NCBI GenBank assembly: GCA_902790625.1
Contig: CADASP010000002.1
Span: forward strand, 124,001-188,000
Reading direction: 5' to 3'
Source of the DNA: an uncultured Prevotellaceae bacterium
GTDB taxonomy: Bacteria; Bacteroidota; Bacteroidia; Bacteroidales; Bacteroidaceae
Length of the DNA stretch: 64,000 nucleotides
The position numbers and the translations under genes are program-made. Numbering within the stretch: position 1 is the stretch's first letter; each line of letters opens with the position of its first letter. Shown piece by piece: positions 36,792 to 43,806 of the stretch. Under the pieces are notes generated by a model that ran no database searches, was not told the origin of the DNA, and saw nothing but the letters and a program-made list of their open reading frames with translations.

Positions 36792-38315
36792 TTATTTTAC
36801 TTTCACGCCGAGCGTCTCCAAGCCATAGTTGACGCGCTCCAGCAGCTCGGCCTTGCCAGCCACCTCGGCCCACTCCTTTGCCATGAAGAGGAATTTCTTT
36901 GCCTTCTCCTCGTTGCGCTTGATGATGTCGTTGGGCCGCTCATAGTAGCACGCCATGCGGTAGGCGGCATCGGCATTGAGGTCGGCGCAGCTGCTGTCGC
37001 GCAGCTCCAGCAGGTTGGTAAAGAGTCCCACGGCCATGTTGGTCCATTTGTCGCTCTTGGGCAGATACTTGCTGTCGCCGCTGTCGAAGATGGCGATGTC
37101 GAGCAGTTTCTTGCGGGCCACGGACGCACTGTCGGAATACCAGCCATAGGTGAATCCCATCTGATAGATGGCAGGGGCATAGCCGGCACCATTCAGGCTG
37201 TCCATGAGCGTCAGTCCCGCCCTGAGCGAGTCGGCGTTCTCCTGGTCAATCAGTCCCATGGCCTTCGCGTAAGCCACTTCAGGCGGCACGCGGGGGCCTT
37301 CCTCGGTGATGATTTGCACCTCGGGCGAGCGCAGGAAATAGGCCAAGGCTCCGCCTATCAGCAGGGCCACGAGCACGCTGAGGCCGATGATGAGGCCCGT
37401 CTTCTTTGGTTTCAACGGGTACTGGCGCGCTGCGGCAGCACGACTGATGTATTCGGCCGTTGGGCGCTTGTCGGGGTCGGGATCCAGACAGGCATAGATG
37501 AGGCGCTGGACATCTATGGGCAAGCCGTCGGGCAACTTCGGCATAGGTGTCTGCTGCTCCACCTGTGCCCAGCCACCCTCCTCGCCAAAGGGCACCTTCC
37601 CCGTGATGATCTCGCAGAGCGTGGCGCCGAAAGCCCAGATGTCGCCAGGTGCGCTGGGTTCGGCTCCCTCATGGTAGCGCTCAGGCGCCATATAGGCCAT
37701 GGTGCCGCTGCTCTCCTCGCCGTCGAAGTTGCCGTCGCGAGCGCTTCCGCTTTTGGCGCTGATGCCAAAGTCGGTGATGGAGTAGTTGCCATTGTCGTCG
37801 ATGAGCACGTTGCCCGGCTTGATGTCCTGATGGATGATGGGCGGTGTGAGGGCATGCAGATAGGCCAAGCCCGAGCTGACGTCGCCGATATACTTCCACA
37901 GCGTGTCGTTGTCGCCCAGCACCTTGCCGATGAGCCGCTCCGACGAGCCTTGCTTGCAGTAGGGCAGCACCAGATAGGGCGTCTCCTGGAAGATGGAGAA
38001 GTGTGTGGGGTGCACCAGGTTGGTGTGGTGGCAGTTGAACACAATCATGTATTCGTCGCGGAATCTCATCTCACCCTCGATGTCGAGCGCGTTCTGCGGA
38101 CGATAGATCTTGAATGCCACGATGAGTCCCAGCTGCTCAATCTCTTCGTCGGTCATACCCTTCAGGTCGCCCACGGCCGAGGGGTCTTTCACCGTGTTCA
38201 TGTCGAGCGCGAGCCACACGTCGGCAGTGCCTCCAGCCGAACTGATAGGCCGGATGAGCTTATACTGGTTGTCGATGGGACGGCCACTGGCCGCATAAAG
38301 TTCAATGTCAAGCAT
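36792..38315 (-). CDS. Membrane-anchored serine/threonine protein kinase (non-RD type)
   Basis: 507 residues. Kinase domain about 15-290: glycine loop ISSAGGTADVWLA, an inserted acidic stretch, then Lys69 in VAFKIYRPQ, catalytic IHQDIKPGNVLID with Asp164, and ITDFGIS with Asp182. The residue before Asp164 is Gln instead of the usual Arg, so this is a non-RD kinase. APERYHEG and DIWAFGATLCEIITG complete the domain. One TM helix at about 303-323 (LIIGLSVLVALLIGGALAYF) and a C-terminal Sel1/TPR-like helical domain outside the membrane follow. It could sense the envelope and signal inward. Confidence 0.92.
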   Translation of the reverse strand: MLDIELYAASGRPIDNQYKLIRPISSAGGTADVWLALDMNTVKDPSAVGDLKGMTDEEIEQLGLIVAFKIYRPQNALDIEGEMRFRDEYMIVFNCHHTNLVHPTHFSIFQETPYLVLPYCKQGSSERLIGKVLGDNDTLWKYIGDVSSGLAYLHALTPPIIHQDIKPGNVLIDDNGNYSITDFGISAKSGSARDGNFDGEESSGTMAYMAPERYHEGAEPSAPGDIWAFGATLCEIITGKVPFGEEGGWAQVEQQTPMPKLPDGLPIDVQRLIYACLDPDPDKRPTAEYISRAAAARQYPLKPKKTGLIIGLSVLVALLIGGALAYFLRSPEVQIITEEGPRVPPEVAYAKAMGLIDQENADSLRAGLTLMDSLNGAGYAPAIYQMGFTYGWYSDSASVARKKLLDIAIFDSGDSKYLPKSDKWTNMAVGLFTNLLELRDSSCADLNADAAYRMACYYERPNDIIKRNEEKAKKFLFMAKEWAEVAGKAELLERVNYGLETLGVKVK

Positions 38316-38327
38316 AATATATAATGT

Positions 38328-38522
38328 TTGGTCGTTTGGTCGTTTAGTCGTTTGGGGGATTGGTCGTTTGGTCGTTTGGGGATTGGTCGTTTGGTCGTTT
38401 GGGGGATTGGTCGTTTGGTCGTTTGGGGGATTGGTCGTTTGGTCGTTTGGTCGTTTGGGGATTGGTCGTTTGGTCGTTTGGGGAGATAGTACTTCTCACC
38501 ACTCACTTCTCACCTCTCACCT
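38328..38522. repeat. 8-bp (TTTGGTCG) and 7-bp (CTCTCAC) tandem repeats before the kinase gene
   Basis: 38328-38485 is built from TTTGGTCG, TTTGGGGG and ATTGGTCG units. 38494-38522 then switches to 7-base units (TTCTCAC CACTCAC TTCTCAC CTCTCAC CTCTCAC). The run ends at the glucosaminidase stop codon. Confidence 0.85.
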
Positions 38523-38523
38523 C

Positions 38524-39516
38524 TCACTTCAGCCTCAACTTGTCGCCCTCGTAGAGCTTTTCGCCCGGCTCGCGGTGGTTCATCTTGGCCAGGCTGGCCA
38601 CCTTGATGCCAAAGAGCTGCGACACGCCGTAGAGGGTGTCGTCCTTCTTGGCATAGTAGAAATCCTTGGCACCGGTGTACTTCTTTTTCTTCTTGTCGAG
38701 GAAGATGATGTCACCCTCTTTCAGTTCCTCTTCCACCACCACTTCGTTGAACTCCAGCAACAGGTTCTTCGGTATGTCGTACTGCATGGCGATGGCATTG
38801 AGTGTGGTGCCGGGATAGAGGATGGTGCATGCCACGTCGTTGATGTCGACCACGAACCGGCTGACAGCCTTCTTCACGGTCTCCTCCTCTTCCGACTGCT
38901 CGTCCTCGTCCATCTGGCACGAGGCGTCGAAGGTGGGCGCAGCCGTCTTCTTTGTATGGGTGACGATGACGGTCTTGCCCGGGCGCAGCTTCACGCCGCC
39001 ATTGATGGCATATAGGCGGTAGGTGTCGATGAATCCTATGAGCGCCGCCGCATAGTTCTGCGCCGTGGCGTAGCCCGCCTTCTGCAGACCGATGGCCCAG
39101 CCACGATAGTCGTAGATGCTCTTCGAGAAGAGGCTGCGGTAGCGGGCCGAGTTCTTCAGCACGAGCGAGTGGTCGCGAAACGACTCAGCCGCCGAGGCAT
39201 ACACGCGGAACGAGCTCTTCTGCGGTTCGTCGTCCCATGCCTTGTAGACGCCGCCGTTCCATCCTCCGAGGGCCTTCACGCCGAAGTGGTTGTTCGAGTT
39301 GCGCGTCAGCCCACTCTTGCCGGCACCACTCTCCAAGATGCCCTGCGCCAGCGTGATGGTGGCGGGGATGCCAAACTCGCGCTCCTGGTCGAGGGCTATC
39401 TGCTTGTACTTATCTATGTAAGCCAAGATGTCGGCCTGCGACTGCGCCCCTACGGGGCTAAAGGATAAATGAAAAATGATAAATGATAAACCTATCAAGT
39501 GAAATAATCGCTTCAT
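38524..39516 (-). CDS. Secreted glucosaminidase with LysM domains
   Basis: 330 residues. Signal peptide MKRLFHLIGLSFIIFHLSFSPVGAQ. Glucosaminidase domain about 25-170 with ITLAQGILESGAGKSGL (Glu in LESGAG is the likely catalytic acid), NNHFGVKA and YRGWAIGLQKAGYAT. Two LysM-like peptidoglycan-binding repeats follow (about 210-265 with ILYPGTTLNAIAMQYDI, and 283-330 with YAKKDDTLYGVSQLFGI). Cleaves glycan strands of peptidoglycan. The frame is open to 39657 through the repeat DNA, but the signal peptide fixes the start at 39516. Confidence 0.9.
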   Translation of the reverse strand: MKRLFHLIGLSFIIFHLSFSPVGAQSQADILAYIDKYKQIALDQEREFGIPATITLAQGILESGAGKSGLTRNSNNHFGVKALGGWNGGVYKAWDDEPQKSSFRVYASAAESFRDHSLVLKNSARYRSLFSKSIYDYRGWAIGLQKAGYATAQNYAAALIGFIDTYRLYAINGGVKLRPGKTVIVTHTKKTAAPTFDASCQMDEDEQSEEEETVKKAVSRFVVDINDVACTILYPGTTLNAIAMQYDIPKNLLLEFNEVVVEEELKEGDIIFLDKKKKKYTGAKDFYYAKKDDTLYGVSQLFGIKVASLAKMNHREPGEKLYEGDKLRLK

Positions 39517-39517
39517 T

Positions 39518-39697
39518 GGGGTCGTTTGGTTGTTTGGTTGTTTGGTCGTTTGGTCGTTTGTGGGATTGGTCGTTTGGTCGTTTGGGGGATTGGTCGTTTG
39601 GTCGTTTGGGGGATTGGTCGTTTGGTCGTTTGGGGATTGGTACTTCTCACCACTCACTTCTCACCTCTCACCACTCACTTCTCACTTCTCACTTCAC
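39518..39697. repeat. 8-bp and 7-bp tandem repeats between the glucosaminidase and the peptidoglycan-binding gene
   Basis: TTTGGTCG-type 8-base units to about 39640, then CACTCAC/TTCTCAC/CTCTCAC 7-base units to 39697. Same order and orientation as at 38328-38522, so the two spacers share a composite repeat. Confidence 0.85.
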
Positions 39698-40903
39698 TCA
39701 ATACTCGCCCGGCACGAGGTCCCAGCCCGGCCGATAGACCTCGGCAAACTGGTTCTCGCCGATGTATTCGTTGAGGAATCCCACCACGGCATCGCTGAAG
39801 CCCAGCCATTCGTCAAGGGATTTAATCCCTTCCAATATCCATTCGCCCGTACTCTTGTCGGTGAAGTAGAGGACGAAGATGTCGGCAATGGCCAGTATGG
39901 CACCCACAATGGCACCCACCACGGTGCCCAGGCCTGGCACTGCCGAACCAGCAGCCGCCCCGATGCCAGCCTTCACGGCCACTCCCACGAGGAAGCCCGC
40001 AAGCTTCTGCACGATGACGCCGGCAAGGGTTGACAGGAGGTCAGCAACGAGACTCTTCAATGTTTCGCGCACTTTTTTGTTGTATTCTTTCTCTTCCTCA
40101 GTGGTAGAGGCCGTCAGACACATGATGCAGTAATAGAACAATCGCAGGAAATCCTTGGCCCATCCGGCCTTTCCCAGTTTGCCCGCCACACCCTTGGCCT
40201 TGGTTTTCGAAGCCTCCTCCAGCGCAGGTTTGGCCTTTTTGATGCCCTGCTCGGCAGCACTGTCAAGCAACTTCATCAAGTTCTTGGCTCGCGTCGTAGA
40301 GATTTGCTTCACGCCCCTGAACTTCTTACGTATGCTCTCTATCCTGCCATTCACTTTGCTCTTGATAGTGTCCACCAGTTCCGTCACCTTTTTCAGCACC
40401 ACGTCGCCACGCTTCGATTCAAGTATGGCACTGACGGTCGACATGATGGCATCCCAAATGGTGGTGAAGAACGACAGCCAGTCACGCTTGAACTCTTCAA
40501 ACGTGGGTGCGTCGTAGGTTTTGGGGAACGACGAGGGGGTATCGGTGAAAGCCAGGGTGCCGCTCTGGTAGCTCATCTCCTCGGCAGGACAAGCGTATGC
40601 GGTGGGCTCAGGCGGGATATACGACGTATAGGGTTGTGCGGCGTTGTAGGTCTGCTGGCTCTCGGCATGCTTCATGATGATGAGCGCCTGCGTGTAGGCG
40701 TCCATGTTGCCCGAGGGAGTGGCGTTCATATACACCTGAAAGGCCTTCACGGCATCGCGCGTCTTGCGCCCATAGATGCCGTCAGGAGTCAGCTGCTGCC
40801 AGTTGCCGTGGTAGACCACGCGAATGGCGTTCAGCTTTTCCTGAAACATGCGTATCTCGTCGCCCCGTTGCGCCGGCACGCCGTGTTGGTAGCCATATTC
40901 CAT
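39698..40903 (-). CDS. Peptidoglycan-binding protein with glycine-zipper membrane domain (effector candidate)
   Basis: 401 residues, no signal peptide. Residues about 12-70 form a peptidoglycan-binding fold (LTPDGIYGRKTRDAVKAFQ). A proline/tyrosine-rich linker and a long lysine-rich helical region (about 150-290) follow. Residues 294-347 are a hydrophobic glycine-zipper stretch (GVAVKAGIGAAAG, then GLGTVVGAIVGAILAI) like those in pore-forming toxins. Amphipathic helices end the protein. First gene of the kinase-phosphatase cluster, with its own promoter. The design fits an envelope-targeting toxin or a cell-wall-anchored membrane protein; no homologue recognised. Confidence 0.72.
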   Translation of the reverse strand: MEYGYQHGVPAQRGDEIRMFQEKLNAIRVVYHGNWQQLTPDGIYGRKTRDAVKAFQVYMNATPSGNMDAYTQALIIMKHAESQQTYNAAQPYTSYIPPEPTAYACPAEEMSYQSGTLAFTDTPSSFPKTYDAPTFEEFKRDWLSFFTTIWDAIMSTVSAILESKRGDVVLKKVTELVDTIKSKVNGRIESIRKKFRGVKQISTTRAKNLMKLLDSAAEQGIKKAKPALEEASKTKAKGVAGKLGKAGWAKDFLRLFYYCIMCLTASTTEEEKEYNKKVRETLKSLVADLLSTLAGVIVQKLAGFLVGVAVKAGIGAAAGSAVPGLGTVVGAIVGAILAIADIFVLYFTDKSTGEWILEGIKSLDEWLGFSDAVVGFLNEYIGENQFAEVYRPGWDLVPGEY

Positions 40904-40980
40904 CTATCCAGCGTTCTTTTGTTCCCTTTTTGCAAGCAGAGAGCCAGCATCGTTCGCCCTGCCTCTCCTTTTTCATTCGG

Positions 40981-41011
40981 CAAAGATACAAATAAATTCC
41001 CATCCCACAAA
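40981..41011 (-). promoter_or_regulatory. Promoter of the kinase-phosphatase cluster
   Basis: Minus strand: TTTG at 41011-41008, 19-base spacer, TATCTTTG at 40988-40981. About 78 bases before the start of the peptidoglycan-binding gene. Confidence 0.82.
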
Positions 41012-41063
41012 AAGTTTTTCGTTAAAAACGCTATGGCATGCCCATCTGACGCCATTTCTTGTT

Positions 41064-41282
41064 TTTTTCTATATTCATCATCACTTATAAATTTCGGTTG
41101 GCAGCGGCCGCTGCCATCATTGGCGGCGTTCGCTGCCATCATTGGCAGCGGCCGCTGCCAATCATGTCCCCATGCCCCTTTTCCCTCTGCGGTGCCTCCC
41201 GCTCCCTGTTTGTCGTGCGCCGCCTCTGCTGAATCCACCCCATTTCGCTCGTCATCAACAATGCTCAACGGCATGTCATCAA
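41064..41282 (+). repeat. Dispersed GCGGCCGC repeat, copy 3
   Basis: Same order as copy 1 (TTTCTATATTCATCATCACTTA, palindromes, CCTCCCGCTCCCTGTT, CCATTTCGCTCG, CAACAATGCTCA) but with fewer palindrome units and lacking the TTTTTTAGCGAATGG end. Lies between the peptidoglycan-binding gene and the toxin-antitoxin region. Confidence 0.85.
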
Positions 41283-41351
41283 TATTCATAGAAATGATTG
41301 GGAGTCGCAGGAGTTCAGACGATAGTTTTGTTGTCAGAGGATGACAATACT

Positions 41352-41471
41352 GTCCTGATGAATCTTGTCTGCAATCATCGCTGCAAGCATTGCATCCATA
41401 CCATCATCTTGCTGTGCCTATGCTCCTATCGTCAGCGCGAAGGCCATCATGGTTACTAAAATCTTTCGCAT
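41352..41471 (-). pseudogene. 5' remnant of a GLPGLI-family gene
   Basis: Minus-strand translation gives MRKILVTMMAFALTIGA, a TAG, then AQQDDGMDAMLAAMIADKIHQD. This lines up with the start of the intact GLPGLI gene at 47441-48394 (MQKFLVTMMAYALTV...AAMIAAKIHQDS). The rest of the gene is missing, cut near the end of repeat copy 3. Confidence 0.8.
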
Positions 41472-41512
41472 CACTATAGTCTCCTTACATAAATTTTCAC
41501 TAATTAAACACA

Positions 41513-41575
41513 TATTCTTCATAAATCATTCCGTTTTTGAGCTGAGATTGAAATTATTTTTGTATTTTTGCACCC
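41513..41575 (+). promoter_or_regulatory. Promoter of toxin-antitoxin pair 1
   Basis: -7 TATTTTTG at 41563-41570. The surrounding block (TCATAAATCATT, CTGAGATTGAAAT, TTTGCACCCG) is nearly repeated at 42583-42645 before the second antitoxin gene. Short conserved words make it a possible antitoxin operator. Confidence 0.65.
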
Positions 41576-41636
41576 GAAAGTGCGAAGACAGGCTGCACTG
41601 TCTTTATCACCGTGAAACCGATAAATGTTTACGATT

Positions 41637-41900
41637 ATGACACAAATATTAGTGACATTGAACGAAGACGCTACCACTCAGCACGTCCGCAAAGCCATCG
41701 AGCTGCTTCGCGGCGTGGTATCTACAACGGTGTTCAAGACGAAAGCTGAGACCAACCAAAAGACGCTCCGCCAGCAGGAATACGTGAAGGAGTCGCTCAC
41801 AAGGGCATTTGACGAGCTGAAACGCGCACAGCGGGGAGAGCACAAGATGATGACTGACGAAGAATTCATGGCAGAACTAAAGGCTGAAGGTATCGCATGA
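41637..41900 (+). CDS. Antitoxin of a RelE/ParE-type pair
   Basis: 87 residues from ATG 41637 (another ATG is at 41625). Short acidic/basic protein, MTQILVTLNEDATTQHVRKAIELLRGVV then a coiled, charged C-terminus with LTRAFDELKRAQRGEHKMM. Its stop overlaps the toxin ATG (ATGA at 41897-41900), the usual antitoxin-first layout. Expected to bind the toxin through its C-terminal part and repress the promoter. Family name not certain. Confidence 0.75.
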   Translation: MTQILVTLNEDATTQHVRKAIELLRGVVSTTVFKTKAETNQKTLRQQEYVKESLTRAFDELKRAQRGEHKMMTDEEFMAELKAEGIA

Positions 41901-42238
41901 AAGTAACATTCAACCTGTCTGACGAGTTTCGCCGTCAATTCAAGCGTCTTGCCAAGAAATACCCGTCGTTGGTCAACGATTACGACACATTCAAGAAGGA
42001 ACTTTGCAAGAACCCGTTCCAAGGTGCTGACCTGGGTGGCGGAACGCGTAAGGTACGCATGGCCATTGCGTCGAAAGGCAATGGCAAGAGCGGCGGGGCA
42101 CGTGTCATCACGTTTAACATCGTACAGCACGAAGATGAAACCGCCGAGATTACATTGCTGACGATATATGACAAGGGCGAGATTTCCAGCGTAACAGATC
42201 AATATATCAAGTGGCTCGTTTCCCTGATTAACGGCTGA
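41897..42238 (+). CDS. RelE/ParE-superfamily toxin
   Basis: 113 residues. MKVTFNLSDEFRRQFKRLAKKYPSL is the typical RelE-like N-terminus (helical basic face after the first strand). GGGTRKVRMAIASKGNGKSGGARVITF and ITLLTIYDKGE give the family's beta strands. Toxins of this kind cut ribosome-bound mRNA or inhibit gyrase; which applies is unknown. The gene appears intact. Confidence 0.85.
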   Translation: MKVTFNLSDEFRRQFKRLAKKYPSLVNDYDTFKKELCKNPFQGADLGGGTRKVRMAIASKGNGKSGGARVITFNIVQHEDETAEITLLTIYDKGEISSVTDQYIKWLVSLING

Positions 42239-42542
42239 AACAATACAGAATTTGTACGGCGTCGGACAGCGCACAGTACTTTTCGAGCGAGTCATTGTAG
42301 GCTCTCTCTTGTTGCTCCAACTCCATCGCGTGCTCACTTAGCGGCACCTTGTAGATGGTCTTTTCTCTTTGCTGACAGCCACAGAGGAGAGCGATGCTGG
42401 AGAGGGACTGGGGGGGGAGGCTTGATCTCGACCAGCCGTAGCGGATGTCGTAGCGCAGCTCGAGCTACTGGATGGGGGTGACGGAGGCATTGCCGTGGAG
42501 GTTGTAATTGTTCGAGCGCACCTACAATAGAATCTTTTTCAT
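42236..42542 (-). pseudogene. Decayed fragments of envelope-protein genes
   Basis: On the minus strand, ATGAAAAAGATTCTATTGTAG at 42542 gives MKKILL and a stop, like a broken signal peptide. Further on, frames give barrel-like words (NNYNLHGNASVT, LELRYDIRYGW) close to the TonB receptor coded near 52380. Last comes LLCGCQQREKTIYKVPLSEH...EQQERAYNDSLEKYCALSD, the tail of a lipoprotein-like gene. No intact frame. A mosaic of fragments between two toxin-antitoxin modules. Confidence 0.5.
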
Positions 42543-42582
42543 TCTTTTTGTCATTTTACACAAATTACCACTAATTGACCGC

Positions 42583-42645
42583 AAAATCTTCATAAATCAT
42601 TTCGTTTTGAACTGAGATTGAAATATATTTTGTACCTTTGCGCCC
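42583..42645 (+). promoter_or_regulatory. Promoter of toxin-antitoxin pair 2
   Basis: -7 TACCTTTG at 42633-42640, in a block nearly identical to 41513-41575 (TTCATAAATCATTTCGTTTT, CTGAGATTGAAAT, TTTGCGCCCG). Confidence 0.65.
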
Positions 42646-42666
42646 GTGAAACCAAACATCAAGGTT

Positions 42667-42843
42667 ATGACCCCTACAATAGACACATACCGGCTGACAA
42701 GCATGGAAGAACCTTCTGATGCCGTACTCTCACAACTGATGCGAGAAGCCGCAGAGGAAGCCAAGCGTAGTAATGACGAGGCTACCAGTCGTTTCTTTGA
42801 GCAGTTGCGACAGGATGCCCAAAAGATTTCCGCTGCATGGTAG
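42667..42843 (+). CDS. Putative antitoxin of a zeta-type kinase pair
   Basis: 58 residues from ATG 42667. Mostly helical and charged: MEEPSDAVLSQLMREAAEEAKRSNDEATSRFFEQL. It overlaps the ATG of the kinase fragment by 7 bases. Small proteins of this kind precede zeta-like P-loop genes in Bacteroidota. The partner is truncated, so the antitoxin now stands without a working toxin. Confidence 0.65.
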   Translation: MTPTIDTYRLTSMEEPSDAVLSQLMREAAEEAKRSNDEATSRFFEQLRQDAQKISAAW

Positions 42844-43003
42844 CCACCGCTCACAAACCCGTCCTTATCGTCATTGCCGGGCCAAACGGTTCGGGTAAGA
42901 CAACCATCACCACACAGATCCTTCAGCATGAGTGGATGGAGGATGCCGTTTATATCAATCCCGACCAGATAGCCAAGGACAAATATGGTGACTTTGACTC
43001 TCA
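42837..43003 (+). pseudogene. Truncated zeta-toxin-like P-loop gene
   Basis: About 55 codons remain: VLIVIAGPNGSGKTTITTQIL is a Walker A P-loop, and YINPDQIAKDKYGD matches zeta-toxin family proteins, which phosphorylate UDP-sugars. Beyond about 43003 the sequence is the reverse of a GLPGLI gene, so the remaining two thirds of the toxin gene are lost. Confidence 0.8.
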
Positions 43004-43725
43004 TTTCGCCAAAATCGTCCGGTTCTTCCGCTACATAGTAGGTTGGTTCTTTCGCATAGCGTTGATTGCCCAGCGTCTATTTCTTGAATTCCATCAGTTT
43101 CTTGCGGCTCAACTTTTGTAATTCGGGATGGTCTAAAGTCCCGATGCCCCTCACCTCGTTCTTTGTTCCGTACAGTTCGAAGCAGTGAATACCCTCGCTG
43201 TCTTCGGCCTTCACTATCAGTCCCGGCAGTCCGCGTAGTTTCCACAGACCAGCCGACGAGGGCATTTCCTCCGTGTACCATACCGTCCACAGCTTGCCGT
43301 AAAGCTTGCCCGTGGCCCGATGGCAGAGAAGTCCGCCGATGGCCAGCGTGTCGTCCTCCAGCATCCAGGCTATTTTTGCCAACGGTTCTTTAGACAGGTA
43401 ACGGTAAGGATATATTGGTTCGAGAGCAGTGACCTTCCGATTTCTCCACGTCGGTCAACACATTCTGATGATGCATGATGAAAGCATTCATCATTTCAGA
43501 ACTTGCCCGGCCGTCACGGTTGTAAGCCAATACGGTGGTGCATTACGTGGCACGTGTGCCCACCAGCAGAGCCAGCCGTATCGTGTCCGTGACGTCCTGT
43601 CCTTCGTCGTCCTGCGTCTGAATGGTGTAATTGTAGAAAGCTACAAACTGAGTTGAATCAATTTTTTCGGCCTGCGCTGCTATCGTCAGCGCGAAGGTCA
43701 TCATGGTTGCTAAAATCTTTCGCAT
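43004..43725 (-). pseudogene. Broken GLPGLI-family gene
   Basis: The N-terminus is at 43725 (MRKILATMMTFALTIAAQAEKIDS, DEGQDVTDTIRLALLVGT), where a stop follows. The middle (about 43383-43545) is frame-shifted and degraded. The C-terminal half (WMLEDDTLAIGG, GKLWTVWYTEEMPSSAGLWKLRGLPGLIVKAED) runs to a TAG at 43079-43077, with recognisable family sequence beyond it (TLGNQRYAKEPTYYVAEE). Joined to the zeta fragment near 43003. Confidence 0.85.
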
Positions 43726-43806
43726 TGTTATTTATGTTTTATGGGGTTTTTCACTACTTCTTCGGATTCTTATTCCAGTGATATACATATAATAGTTTCT
43801 TCTTTA

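Noticed and set aside
38328..38522. Regularly spaced repeats resembling a CRISPR array
   Set aside because: Units are 7-8 bases with no unique spacers; it is a simple tandem repeat. The same holds for 34845-34935 and 39518-39697.
42955..43121. A chimeric toxin with an extra C-terminal hydrophobic domain
   Set aside because: The hydrophobic tail (VRFFRYIVGWFFRIALIAQ) is the antisense of a GLPGLI gene fragment, so this is a truncated gene and not a true fusion.
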